Notes: generated by a model from the sequence alone, not told the origin. 7,155 bases of DNA from Desulfobacteraceae bacterium (GCA_030592105.1 JAUVKE010000127.1:1-7155); one strand, 5' to 3'; counted from the first letter of the stretch, positions 1 to 6,009 are shown. Made by a program: numbers and translations.

Positions 1-362
1 AGCAAAAAAAAGGAAAAATTGTTACAATATCTTCCCTGGCAGCTAAACGGGCGGCGCCCGCGATGGGGATATACGGCATTGCAAAAGCCGGAATCGAGAT
101 GATGACAAAGGTGCTGGCCCTTGAGCTTGCACCTTTTAATATTCAGGTCAATGCTGTTGCGCCATCCATGGTAAAAACAGATTTCAGCAAGCCCTTCTGG
201 TCCAATAAAAAGATGTGTGAACAGATTTTAAAAGCTGTTCCCCTTGGAAAAATAGCAGATCCAATGGAAGTTGTACATCCGACGCTCTTTTTATGTTCTG
301 AAGGTGCGTCGTTTATTACGGGTCAAACAATTATGGTGGATGGGGGAAGCAGCGCTGTATAG
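1..362 (+). CDS. SDR-family oxidoreductase, C-terminal half (5' end outside window)
   Basis: The reading frame is open from the first full codon at 3, so the gene starts left of the window; the ATG at 63 is internal. The visible 119 residues hold the catalytic half of a classical short-chain dehydrogenase/reductase: strand GKIVTISS with the catalytic Ser (visible residue 11), then YGIAK with catalytic Tyr24 and Lys28 (YxxxK, 13 residues after the Ser). These are followed by VNAVAPSMVKTDF, the usual N-x-V-x-P-G/S-x-x-x-T segment that packs on the nicotinamide, and the terminal FITGQTIMVDGG signature. The Rossmann glycine motif is off the window, so NAD versus NADP preference cannot be judged. 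Family members are cytoplasmic tetramers that oxidise or reduce hydroxy/keto groups; the substrate is not readable here. A second SDR follows 264 bp downstream on the same strand, possibly one cluster. The family is secure; the function is open. Confidence 0.93.
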   Translation, partial: QKKGKIVTISSLAAKRAAPAMGIYGIAKAGIEMMTKVLALELAPFNIQVNAVAPSMVKTDFSKPFWSNKKMCEQILKAVPLGKIADPMEVVHPTLFLCSEGASFITGQTIMVDGGSSAV

Positions 363-454
363 TCTCCCGGTATTTTTTGTGAGTATTGAAAAAAAAAATT
401 GATAATATATTAAATAAGATATATTTATACTTATTATTTGCCTGTTTGGATAGG

Positions 455-478
455 TATAGACCGTCACATAAATAATTT
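455..478 (+). repeat. 24-bp direct repeat, copy A
   Basis: This segment, reading TATAGACCGTCACATAAATA and then ATTT, matches 1393-1416 at 22 of 24 positions. The copies differ only at A/G (position 6) and C/T (position 13). Copy A lies 93 bp after the stop of the first SDR. It runs directly into an inverted repeat, just as copy B runs on towards the terminator after the second SDR. It could be a duplicated 3' flank or a protein-binding site. Confidence 0.6.
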
Positions 479-542
479 CACTCTGGTATTGGTGGGAGAG
501 ATACGATTAATATTGTCTCTTCGCTCTATCCTTGTGAAATTA
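473..542 (+). other. Two-tier stem-loop in the leader region of the second SDR
   Basis: A perfect 9-bp inverted repeat, TAATTTCAC (473-481) and GTGAAATTA (534-542), encloses a second hairpin. In that hairpin 495-503 pairs with 514-522 around a 10-nt loop, with two G-U pairs. The middle stretches 482-494 and 523-533 are not clearly paired. It lies 85 bp upstream of the SDR start at 627. It could be a structured leader RNA, a small inserted element or an operator. I do not recognise it as any known riboswitch class. No clear direct repeat flanks the outer arms. Confidence 0.35.
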
Positions 543-613
543 ATTGTTTGATAATCTATATAAGCTCTTAAAATATTTTTTAGGGCTGGTTTTTTAATAT
601 ATTTTGTTTAATA

Positions 614-619
614 AAGGAG
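614..619 (+). promoter_or_regulatory. Ribosome binding site for the SDR at 627
   Basis: AAGGAG lies 7 nt before the ATG at 627, an optimal Shine-Dalgarno arrangement that fixes this start. The rest of the 363-626 gap holds the direct repeat and stem-loop listed separately. I see no convincing -35/-10 pair in it. Confidence 0.85.
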
Positions 620-626
620 AATATAG

Positions 627-1397
627 ATGGATTTAAATGGAAAAACTGCAGTTGTCACAGGAAGTGCCAGAGGAATAGGATTTGCCATGGCAGAACTTTT
701 TGCATCCAAAGGTGCAACTGCTGTTATATCTGATATTCCTGGACCTGGTATTGAAGAGGCTGTTAAAAAAATCGAAGAAAAAGGCGGTAAAGCCATCGGG
801 ATCCCCTGTGATGTATCTAAGGAAGAGCAGGTGGAAAGTTTGATGAAAAAGATCGTTGATGAAACAGGACGGCTTGATGTTGCAGTATTAAATGCAGGTA
901 TTCTTCGGGATGGACTTCTTGTAAAAGCAGACAGAAAGACCCAGCAGGTTGTAAGCAAGATGACCCTTGCCCAGTGGCAGGCAATTATAGATGTAAACTT
1001 AACCGGCGTATTCCTTTCAGGAAGAGAAGCAGCCGTACAGATGGTAAATTGCGGTAATGGCGGCGTGATTATCCCCATATCCTCAATCGCCAGGCACGGT
1101 AATGCCGGACAAACCAATTACAGTGCTGCAAAGGCCGCAGTTGCAGCTTTGGCCGTGGTATGGTCAAAGGAGCTGGCACGCTATAAAATCAGATCTGCTG
1201 CAATAGCCCCGGGCTTTATTGCGACACCCATGGTTTTGCAGGATATGAATCCAGCTGCTTTGGAAAAATTCAAGAAAATGATCCCCATAGGACGGATGGG
1301 AGAACCTGAAGAAATAGCCCATACAGCTGAATATATTGTTGAAAATGATATGATTACAGGAATTACCATTGATGTGTCTGGCGGTATAAGACTATAG
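627..1397 (+). CDS. FabG-like SDR oxidoreductase, probably NAD(H)-dependent
   Basis: This is a complete 256-residue classical SDR, the usual family length. Visible motifs are the dinucleotide-binding TGSARGIG (11-18), Asp36 at the end of strand beta-2 (an acidic residue here usually favours NAD(H) over NADP(H)), NAG (89-91), Asn124 in DVNLTGVF, Ser152/153 in ISSIA, Tyr165-x-x-x-Lys169 (YSAAK), and PGFIATP (195-201) covering the active site. The C-terminus [13 protein letters not shown] is typical. It resembles 3-oxoacyl-ACP/CoA reductases, so fatty-acid, acyl-CoA or polyketide-type keto reduction is the most likely reaction; this is inference. Between NAG and Asn124 it carries a longer polar loop (about 97-113) than E. 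coli FabG. It is cytoplasmic. The start is set by AAGGAG 7 nt upstream and by the Rossmann motif position. It follows another SDR on the same strand and is closed by a strong terminator. No fatty-acid synthesis genes are adjacent, so fabG is not assigned. Confidence 0.95.
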   Translation: MDLNGKTAVVTGSARGIGFAMAELFASKGATAVISDIPGPGIEEAVKKIEEKGGKAIGIPCDVSKEEQVESLMKKIVDETGRLDVAVLNAGILRDGLLVKADRKTQQVVSKMTLAQWQAIIDVNLTGVFLSGREAAVQMVNCGNGGVIIPISSIARHGNAGQTNYSAAKAAVAALAVVWSKELARYKIRSAAIAPGFIATPMVLQDMNPAALEKFKKMIPIGRMGEPEEIAHTAEYIVENDMITGITIDVSGGIRL

Positions 1398-1416
1398 GCC
1401 GTCATATAAATAATTT
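1393..1416 (+). repeat. 24-bp direct repeat, copy B
   Basis: This segment matches 455-478 at 22 of 24 positions and overlaps the stop codon of the second SDR (TAG at 1395-1397). Seventeen bases later the intrinsic terminator stem begins. Because copy B includes the end of a coding sequence and copy A does not, copy A may be the 3' flank of a lost or duplicated gene end. Confidence 0.6.
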
Positions 1417-1432
1417 ATTCTGTTAATACTTC

Positions 1433-1476
1433 CCCCTGATTTCCAGGTTTTTGCCCGGGAGTCAGGGGTTTTTTTT
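1433..1476 (+). terminator. Strong rho-independent terminator after the second SDR
   Basis: CCCCTGA (1433-1439) pairs perfectly with TCAGGGG (1462-1468). The stem continues inward through TTTCC/GGGAG (including G-U pairs) and GG/CC around a T-rich loop, and eight T residues follow at once (1469-1476). It begins 35 bp after the SDR stop. This is the clearest regulatory element in the window. It also argues against the TTG at 1451, inside the stem-loop, being a real start for the nuclease gene. Confidence 0.95.
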
Positions 1477-1492
1477 GAACCCCTATCAGACT

Positions 1493-2221
1493 ATGATTAT
1501 TCGGATTGATAAATATTTTTTTTTACTCATATTTTTGCTTTTTCCCTTGTTTTCTGTTTGTGCAGATACAGTTTTTTTAAAAAATGGCAATGAAATTAAA
1601 AATGTAAGAGCCTGGGAAGAAGATGGATTGATAAAATGTTTTCAATACGGCTCCATTGTTGGTTATCAGAAAAAAGATGTTGCACGGATCGAAAAAGGTC
1701 TGATTAAAGAAAAAGCGAATCCCCCATTGCTCTGGAAAGGAGGGTACGGCCACGGGGAGAAGCCCGAATTTTTTAAAGTAATAAGAGTTTTTGACGGGGA
1801 CAGTTTCATAGCATCATATAAAAAAATAAAAATTGGAATCAGAATTATAGGGATTGATGCTCCTGAAACAGGGAAAAAGGGGAAAAAGGGACAGCCCTTT
1901 GGCAAAGAAGCCGGGAAATACCTGAAAAAAATGATAAAAGGGAAAACAGTTGCCATAAAAAGCTATGGTACTGATCGCTACAACCGGCAGCTTGCAGAGG
2001 TTTTTGTGGGAAACGCAAACCTGGGCTTTGAAATGGTAAAGGCCGGCCTGGCCGAGGTGTATAATAGAAAAAGATTACCCAAAGGTTTTGACGTGCGTCA
2101 ATATTTAAGAGCAGAAAAAAGGGCAAAAAAATATCACAGGGGAATATGGTCCCTTGGAGACAAATACATAAGTCCAAAAATATGGCGTAAAAAAAATCGT
2201 GTTACATATAAAACGCGCTGA
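1493..2221 (+). CDS. Secreted thermonuclease (staphylococcal nuclease-like, SNase domain)
   Basis: This 242-residue protein starts at ATG 1493. The start is chosen because the protein then opens with a signal peptide: basic MIIRIDK, a hydrophobic core at 8-22, and a likely signal peptidase I cut after VCA (22-24). An in-frame TTG at 1451 lies inside the terminator stem and would only add 14 residues in front of the signal peptide. Residues 25-69 form a small strand-rich module (TVFLKNGNEIKN to VARIEKG) of unclear role. The SNase domain (about 93-222) keeps every key residue by spacing to the S. aureus enzyme: Asp101 and Asp103 (D19, D21), Arg117 (R35), Asp122 (D40), Glu125 (E43) and Arg165 (R87). 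It should be a calcium-dependent, sugar-nonspecific DNA/RNA endonuclease acting outside the cytoplasm. The C-terminus is very basic. No Shine-Dalgarno is visible. The 3' end overlaps the convergent aminotransferase by 20 bp. Confidence 0.92.
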   Translation: MIIRIDKYFFLLIFLLFPLFSVCADTVFLKNGNEIKNVRAWEEDGLIKCFQYGSIVGYQKKDVARIEKGLIKEKANPPLLWKGGYGHGEKPEFFKVIRVFDGDSFIASYKKIKIGIRIIGIDAPETGKKGKKGQPFGKEAGKYLKKMIKGKTVAIKSYGTDRYNRQLAEVFVGNANLGFEMVKAGLAEVYNRKRLPKGFDVRQYLRAEKRAKKYHRGIWSLGDKYISPKIWRKKNRVTYKTR

Positions 2222-3335
2222 TTTTATCCACAACATATTCTATTTGATCATCCGATAATTCAGAATATACAGGAAGCGCAAGTGTATGTTCTGCTGCATA
2301 TTCGGCCACAGGAAAATCACCTTTTTTATATCCCAGCCCTTTGAAACATTCCTGAAGATGTAAAGGAACCGGGTAATATATTTCTGTTCCTATTCCTGAT
2401 TCCTGTAAAAACAGGCGGAGTTCATCCCGTTTTTCAATTAAATTTATTACAAACTGATTGTAAATATGGCGGGTCTGCCTCTCTTCAGGAAGGAGGAGAA
2501 ATTTGTCAAGGCCTGCGGCTGTGATAAGTTCCCTGTATTTTAACGCATTTTCCCGGCGTCCCTTTGTCCATGAATCAAGATATTTGAGTTTAACAGAGAC
2601 AATTGCCGCCTGGAGGGCATCGAGTCTGAAATTTCCCCCTACAATTTTATGATAATACTTTGGCTCTGCTCCGTGATTTCTGAGAATTTGCAGGTTATGA
2701 TTAAACTCATCCGAATCTGTTGTTACCATCCCTCCGTCTCCAAAGGCACCTAAATTTTTTGACGGGAAAAAAGAAAAACATCCAAAATCCCCCATGGAGC
2801 CTGCACGTTTTTTTCCATACTCAGACCCCATTGCCTGGGCAGCATCCTCTATTACAACAAGATTATAATCCTTTGCAAAATCAAGAACAGTATCCATCTC
2901 TGCAGACTGGCCATACAGGTGTACAGGGATTATTCCCTTTAACCTCTTTTTTTCCTTGCTGCTCAAGGCATCAAGAACCCTGCTTATACTTTTCGGGTCA
3001 ATATTACAGGTTTTAGGATCGATATCTGCAAAAACAGGTTTTGCCCCCACCCTGCATATGGAACCTGCTGTGGCAAAAAAAGTATAGGGGCTGGTGATAA
3101 CAATGTCCCCATCTCCTATACCCGCAGCCATAAGAGATATTATTAAAGCGTCGGTGCCGGAGGAAACTCCAACAGCATGTTTTGTACCGCAATATCTGGC
3201 TATATCTTTTTCCAGGGTCTCCACATGGGGACCAAGAATAAAATACTGGCTTTCAAAAATATCATGAGTAACTTTCAGGATTTCTTTTTTTATTGTTTTG
3301 TATTGAAGCTTAAGGTCTAATAATGGTACTTTCAT
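2202..3335 (-). CDS. DegT/DnrJ/EryC1/StrS-family PLP-dependent sugar aminotransferase
   Basis: This 377-residue protein has the normal family length and the typical N-terminus MKVPLLDLKLQY. Key features are SSGTDAL (58-64, cofactor phosphate loop), the strand VIEDAAQAMGS with Asp164 (pairs with the PLP ring nitrogen) and Gln167, and FFPSKNLGAFGDGGMV with Lys193 as the Schiff-base lysine. NFRLDALQAA (235-244) and the C-terminal EIYYPVPLHLQ (318-328) are also family hallmarks. Such enzymes transfer an amino group, usually from glutamate, to keto-sugars bound to a nucleotide, feeding lipopolysaccharide, capsule or glycan synthesis in the cytoplasm. The exact sugar cannot be told from sequence, and no other sugar genes are visible, so no symbol is given. 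On its strand a GGAG (3351-3354 of the plus strand) is 15 nt from the ATG, longer than ideal, but the N-terminus fits the family. It is preceded by inverted repeats and a mini-element. Confidence 0.95.
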   Translation of the reverse strand: MKVPLLDLKLQYKTIKKEILKVTHDIFESQYFILGPHVETLEKDIARYCGTKHAVGVSSGTDALIISLMAAGIGDGDIVITSPYTFFATAGSICRVGAKPVFADIDPKTCNIDPKSISRVLDALSSKEKKRLKGIIPVHLYGQSAEMDTVLDFAKDYNLVVIEDAAQAMGSEYGKKRAGSMGDFGCFSFFPSKNLGAFGDGGMVTTDSDEFNHNLQILRNHGAEPKYYHKIVGGNFRLDALQAAIVSVKLKYLDSWTKGRRENALKYRELITAAGLDKFLLLPEERQTRHIYNQFVINLIEKRDELRLFLQESGIGTEIYYPVPLHLQECFKGLGYKKGDFPVAEYAAEHTLALPVYSELSDDQIEYVVDKISAFYM

Positions 3336-3500
3336 AATAATTTTCAGGAACTCCGGATTTGATTAATTAAACAAAAATTGCGCAGAATATGATTCTATAT
3401 AGATTATCAGGTGCTAAAAATAGTGAGTATATAAAAAAATATACGCCACTAAGGATACTAAAGTATCAAATAGAAAATCAGAAAACAATTAAAAAAATAA
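3336..3500. other. Gene-free region upstream of the aminotransferase
   Basis: This is the AT-rich half of the 304-bp gap between the aminotransferase and the chemotaxis gene. It holds the weak GGAG of the aminotransferase and the two dyads at 3421-3467; the rest of the gap is the mini-element at 3501-3609. AT-rich blocks resembling -10 boxes occur on the minus strand, but none has a convincing -35 partner. No small open frame with a ribosome binding site is apparent. Confidence 0.5.
3421..3467. promoter_or_regulatory. Two adjacent dyads upstream of the aminotransferase
   Basis: The first dyad is TAGTG-a-GTATAT (3421-3432) against ATATAC-gc-CACTA (3439-3451), with 11 paired positions and an A6 loop. 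The second is GATACT-AA-AGTATC (3454-3467), a perfect 6+6 dyad. They lie 86-135 bp upstream of the aminotransferase start on the minus strand. They could be operator sites or RNA hairpins in the transcript coming from the chemotaxis gene. Neither is followed by a convincing T-run, so I do not call a terminator. Confidence 0.4.
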
Positions 3501-3609
3501 GTAATTATTCAGCTGATATGTATAGCTTCAGGTATAATCTGATTAAATTATGAAAAACTCACATATCATACCTGAAGCATGCTTAAAATCAGCACAGCTG
3601 AATAGTTGC
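3501..3609. mobile_element. IS66-like miniature inverted-repeat element (109 bp), long copy
   Basis: The ends are GTAATTATTCAGCTG (3501-3515) and CAGCTGAATAGTTGC (3595-3609), inverted repeats matching at 13 of 15. The element is flanked by a perfect 8-bp direct repeat AAAAATAA (3493-3500 and 3610-3617). GTAA-starting ends with 8-bp target duplications are the hallmark of the IS66 family (known family property). There is no transposase gene, so it would be non-autonomous. Inside, GCTTCAGGTAT (3525-3535) and ATACCTGAAGC (3568-3578) form a perfect 11-bp inverted repeat. It sits 30 bp after the chemotaxis gene stop, where its hairpin plus the T-rich minus-strand flank could also end transcription. 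The target repeat is A-rich, so by itself it is weaker evidence than that of the copy at 5803. Confidence 0.8.
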
Positions 3610-3639
3610 AAAAATAAAAGTCCATGCTGAAAAATTTAA

Positions 3640-5289
3640 TTACTTAACCTGAAATTGTCCCACCATCCCCATTAACTTCTCCGCCTCTTTGCTCAGTTCT
3701 TCAGCGCTTGCATTCACCTGGGAACTGGTGTTGGACATCTTACCTGAGGTCTGGTTAACATCTGCAATATCCTTTGCTATTTCATTTGCAACAGTGGAAC
3801 TTTGCGCCACGTTCTCTGTTACTTCAGCAAGCCCCTGGGAAGCCTGGGTAACGTTATCGGCAATCTCTCTGGTGGTCGCCGACTGTTCCTCCACTGCCGT
3901 GGCAATTGTGGCAACAATTTCGTTTACATTATTGATAACCTTTGTAATCTGCTTAATATGTGTGACGGTCCCTTTGGTTGAAGTTTGAATACCTTCAATT
4001 TTTTTTCTTATCTCTCCTGTTGCATCTGCTGTCTGTTTTGCAAGATCTTTTATTTCGTTTGCCACCACGGCAAAACCTTTGCCAGCCTCACCTGCCCGGG
4101 CAGCTTCAATGGTGGCATTTAGAGCCAAAAGATTTGTCTGTTCTGAAATTTCTGTTATGGTTTCAGTAACTTTGCCTATTTCATTGGCTGCCCTGCCGAG
4201 TTCATCAACTTTTTCAGAGGTTTTTGCGGCTTCGGATACAGCTTCACCGGTTACAACCCGTGCTTTTTCTGTGTTTTGGGCAATCTCATTGATCACGGAA
4301 GTCAGCTCTTCAGCCGATGTAGCCACTATGCCGATATTGGTTGATGCCTCTTCCGCAGCAGCGGCCACAGAATTCATGTTGGAACTCATCTCTTCTGCTG
4401 CAACCGAAACTGTATTTGCCCTTCCCGCGACCTCTTCCGCACCTGTTAAAACCTGGCCGGAAATGGAGAAAAGATTCGTTGATGAGTTATTAAGATTTTC
4501 TGCATTACCACTTATGCCTGTAATCATACCGTTTAATTTTTTAGTCATTTCATCAAGAACCCTACCGATAATGCCCAGTTCATCCTTGCTTTCTATACCG
4601 GATGTTACAGTAAAATTTCCTGCTCCCAGCTCAGTGGAGAAATCTTTTACTCTGTCCATTCTTTTTACAATGGAAGATACCGTTATGATGGCAAATATCA
4701 TACAGCATACCCCGACAAATATTCCAGCAAACTGGCTGTTTAAAAGGATACTTACCCTTTTTTCCGACTGTTTTTGCATCATAACAACTGCGGTATTCAT
4801 CTCTTCAAGGAGTAAAGAATTGTTTTCTATAATCCAGTTTAAATTTTTATCAGACGTTTCTTTATTTTTCAAAACTGCATCAGCATGCCCGGAAAATTCT
4901 TTCCATATTTTGTCGACTTTTTTAATCTGGGAATAAGCCGGTTCCCTGGCCTTTGGGCATTTTTTGTATTTTGTACTTTTGAGATCAGTGGATATAGGAG
5001 CATCTCCGGAATTCTGCAGCGCCGTTAGCGTCATATCAAATATTTTTATGCTGTTCTGGACTTTTTCAGTCAGTTCATGACCGGCTTTTCCGGTCTTGCT
5101 CCTTTCTGTTTGAAGCAGCAATAGCTCTTTAGTTATTTGTTGTGACAGCATTCTCTGTCTCCCCGCAATATTTATAAACAGGCCATCGTTTTTTTGTTTT
5201 GCTGTCACCCACCAGGTAATAAGAAACATGCCGATTATAATTGAAGACATCCCGATTATTGTAAGTCCCAGTTTGTATTTAATCATCAT
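3640..5289 (-). CDS. Methyl-accepting chemotaxis protein with PilJ/NarX-like periplasmic sensor
   Basis: This is an inner-membrane chemoreceptor. The start is taken at ATG 5289, 7 nt after GGAGG on the minus strand; the ATG at 5295 is only 1 nt from that site. Numbering from 5295 (551 aa), TM1 is about 10-30, a helical periplasmic region about 33-187, TM2 about 188-210, HAMP about 211-263 (note [13 protein letters not shown]), and a long coiled-coil signalling domain about 264-545. The kinase-control tip is [20 protein letters not shown] (383-402), followed by [15 protein letters not shown]. Paired glutamates (EE at 287, 301, 315, 329 and 469) are candidate methylation positions. [13 protein letters not shown] (41-53) just after TM1 resembles the PilJ N-terminal motif and the NarX P-box, hinting at a small-anion ligand such as nitrate (inference). 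The C-terminus (MVGQFQVK) lacks a CheR-docking pentapeptide. No che genes are adjacent, so its signalling partners are encoded elsewhere. Confidence 0.95.
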   Translation of the reverse strand: MMIKYKLGLTIIGMSSIIIGMFLITWWVTAKQKNDGLFINIAGRQRMLSQQITKELLLLQTERSKTGKAGHELTEKVQNSIKIFDMTLTALQNSGDAPISTDLKSTKYKKCPKAREPAYSQIKKVDKIWKEFSGHADAVLKNKETSDKNLNWIIENNSLLLEEMNTAVVMMQKQSEKRVSILLNSQFAGIFVGVCCMIFAIITVSSIVKRMDRVKDFSTELGAGNFTVTSGIESKDELGIIGRVLDEMTKKLNGMITGISGNAENLNNSSTNLFSISGQVLTGAEEVAGRANTVSVAAEEMSSNMNSVAAAAEEASTNIGIVATSAEELTSVINEIAQNTEKARVVTGEAVSEAAKTSEKVDELGRAANEIGKVTETITEISEQTNLLALNATIEAARAGEAGKGFAVVANEIKDLAKQTADATGEIRKKIEGIQTSTKGTVTHIKQITKVINNVNEIVATIATAVEEQSATTREIADNVTQASQGLAEVTENVAQSSTVANEIAKDIADVNQTSGKMSNTSSQVNASAEELSKEAEKLMGMVGQFQVK

Positions 5290-5295
5290 GAGCAT

Positions 5296-5302
5296 TCCTC
5301 CC
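5296..5302 (-). promoter_or_regulatory. Ribosome binding site deciding the chemoreceptor start
   Basis: On the minus strand GGGAGGA is followed by ATG CTC ATG ATG. The first ATG (5295) touches the site, while the ATG at 5289 is 7 nt from GGAGG. The downstream codon is therefore the better start, shortening the protein by two residues. Confidence 0.7.
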
Positions 5303-5698
5303 TTTTTTTAAAAATAGCTTTGTATTTTAAGTTACCAGGTAAATAAACTTATACTAAACATAATTTTAAGGAATTTAGAATAGGAGCTATAAATTTTCAG
5401 ACAATTACTCGATTTTAAAATTTATCACAGGGCCTGCGGTAAAGGAATATAAAAAACTAAAAGAAAAGGAAAAAGAGGGCTGACATTCAAGCATGAGTAG
5501 AGAAATTGTATGATAAAAACGAAGTAAAAAAATAGTCTTCATCCTAGGATATTTTTTAGTTGTACCCCCTTTTATTTTTTTGTTGTTAAAAAGATGTTTG
5601 ATTGTTATCAGTGAATAATTAACCGGAGAATACATCACCTGATCCCTTATATACAAGTGTTTATTATATTTCCAGTTAATATTTATATATAAAAATTA
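5303..5698. other. Gene-free AT-rich region, left part of the 5296-6009 gap
   Basis: This is the divergent region between the chemoreceptor (-) and the peptidase (+). It must carry the chemoreceptor promoter, but I see no clear sigma-70 or flagellar sigma-28 site. A minus-strand frame at 5405-5656 has no ribosome binding site and encodes a biased low-complexity peptide, so I do not call it. ATCCTAGGAT (5541-5550) is an isolated 10-bp palindrome. I see nothing else in it; the mini-elements lie to its right. Confidence 0.5.
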
Positions 5699-5759
5699 GG
5701 GCTTGGTTCTAATTTTTACAATATACTGACATCTGATGGCTCAAGTCAGAACCAAACCC
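5699..5759. mobile_element. Candidate 61-bp miniature inverted-repeat element, different family
   Basis: The left end GGGCTTGGTTCTAATTT (5699-5715) and the right end AAGTCAGAACCAAACCC (5743-5759) are inverted repeats matching at 14 of 17. The flanks are AAAAATTA (5691-5698) and GAAAATTA (5760-5767), a 7-of-8 direct repeat that fits an 8-bp target duplication with one change. The ends are unrelated to the GTAA elements. GG-starting ends with 8-bp duplications occur in the ISL3 family, but this assignment is only a guess. There is no coding capacity. Confidence 0.6.
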
Positions 5760-5802
5760 GAAAATTACAGTATGATTCACAATGAACAATGATAGCATTA
5801 TT

Positions 5803-5865
5803 GTAACTATCCAGCTGATATGCATACCTGTTGCGTGTCTTAAATCAGCGCATCTGAATAGTTAC
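5803..5865. mobile_element. IS66-like miniature inverted-repeat element (63 bp), short copy
   Basis: The ends GTAACTATCCAG (5803-5814) and CTGAATAGTTAC (5854-5865) are inverted repeats matching at 11 of 12. A perfect 8-bp direct repeat GCATTATT flanks them (5795-5802 and 5866-5873). This repeat is not low-complexity, which makes it the best insertion signature in the window. The element equals the copy at 3501-3609 with an exact 46-bp internal deletion: 5803-5822 matches 3501-3520 at 18 of 20, and 5823-5865 matches 3567-3609 at 34 of 43. GTAA ends plus 8-bp duplications are IS66-family features. It lies 145 bp upstream of the peptidase start. Confidence 0.85.
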
Positions 5866-5995
5866 GCATTATTATCCAGGATTCAAGTGTAAGAAAATAT
5901 CAGATTCTTCGTACTTGTATATATAAAGGGGAAAAAATAATAAAGTCAAAATACGGATTAAAAGGCAAAAAATATTATCGTTTAAACCTGAAAAA

Positions 5996-6003
5996 AAGGA
6001 GGA
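5996..6003 (+). promoter_or_regulatory. Ribosome binding site of the C1 peptidase
   Basis: AAGGAGGA ends just before a 6-nt spacer to the ATG at 6010 (7 nt from AAGGAGG). This near-perfect anti-SD complement fixes the start at 6010 rather than the in-frame ATG at 6019. Confidence 0.85.
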
Positions 6004-6009
6004 TCTATA

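Noticed and set aside
532..564. Possible sigma-70 promoter (TTGTGA with TATATA) before the second SDR
   Set aside because: The spacer is 19 bp, the -35 match is weak, and AT-rich DNA gives many such hits.
608..1117. 169-codon minus-strand frame opposite the second SDR
   Set aside because: It is a shadow of the SDR codons with no motif and an implausible Pro/Ser/Thr-rich composition.
1451..1492. TTG start giving a 14-residue longer nuclease
   Set aside because: It lies inside the terminator stem-loop, has no ribosome binding site, and would place 14 residues in front of a clear signal peptide.
3525..3578. Inner 11-bp inverted repeat as a stand-alone terminator of the chemoreceptor gene
   Set aside because: The 32-nt loop is long and the stem has no adjoining T-run. 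It is better read as an internal part of the mini-element, although the whole element may still end transcription.
4079..4936. 285-codon open frame on the plus strand opposite the chemoreceptor
   Set aside because: It is antisense to a well-supported receptor. The Ala/Ser/Glu-rich coiled coil leaves the opposite strand open by composition, and the peptide shows no domain or ribosome binding site.
5541..5550. Perfect 10-bp palindrome ATCCTAGGAT
   Set aside because: It has no loop or longer arms, and such a short palindrome is expected by chance.
5405..5656. 83-codon minus-strand frame in the large intergenic gap
   Set aside because: There is no ribosome binding site. The FSFSFSF run comes from a purine-rich tract, and there are no recognisable features.
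5882..5927. Possible promoter with TATATAAA before the peptidase
   Set aside because: There is no acceptable -35 hexamer at 16-18 bp, so it cannot be told from AT-rich background.
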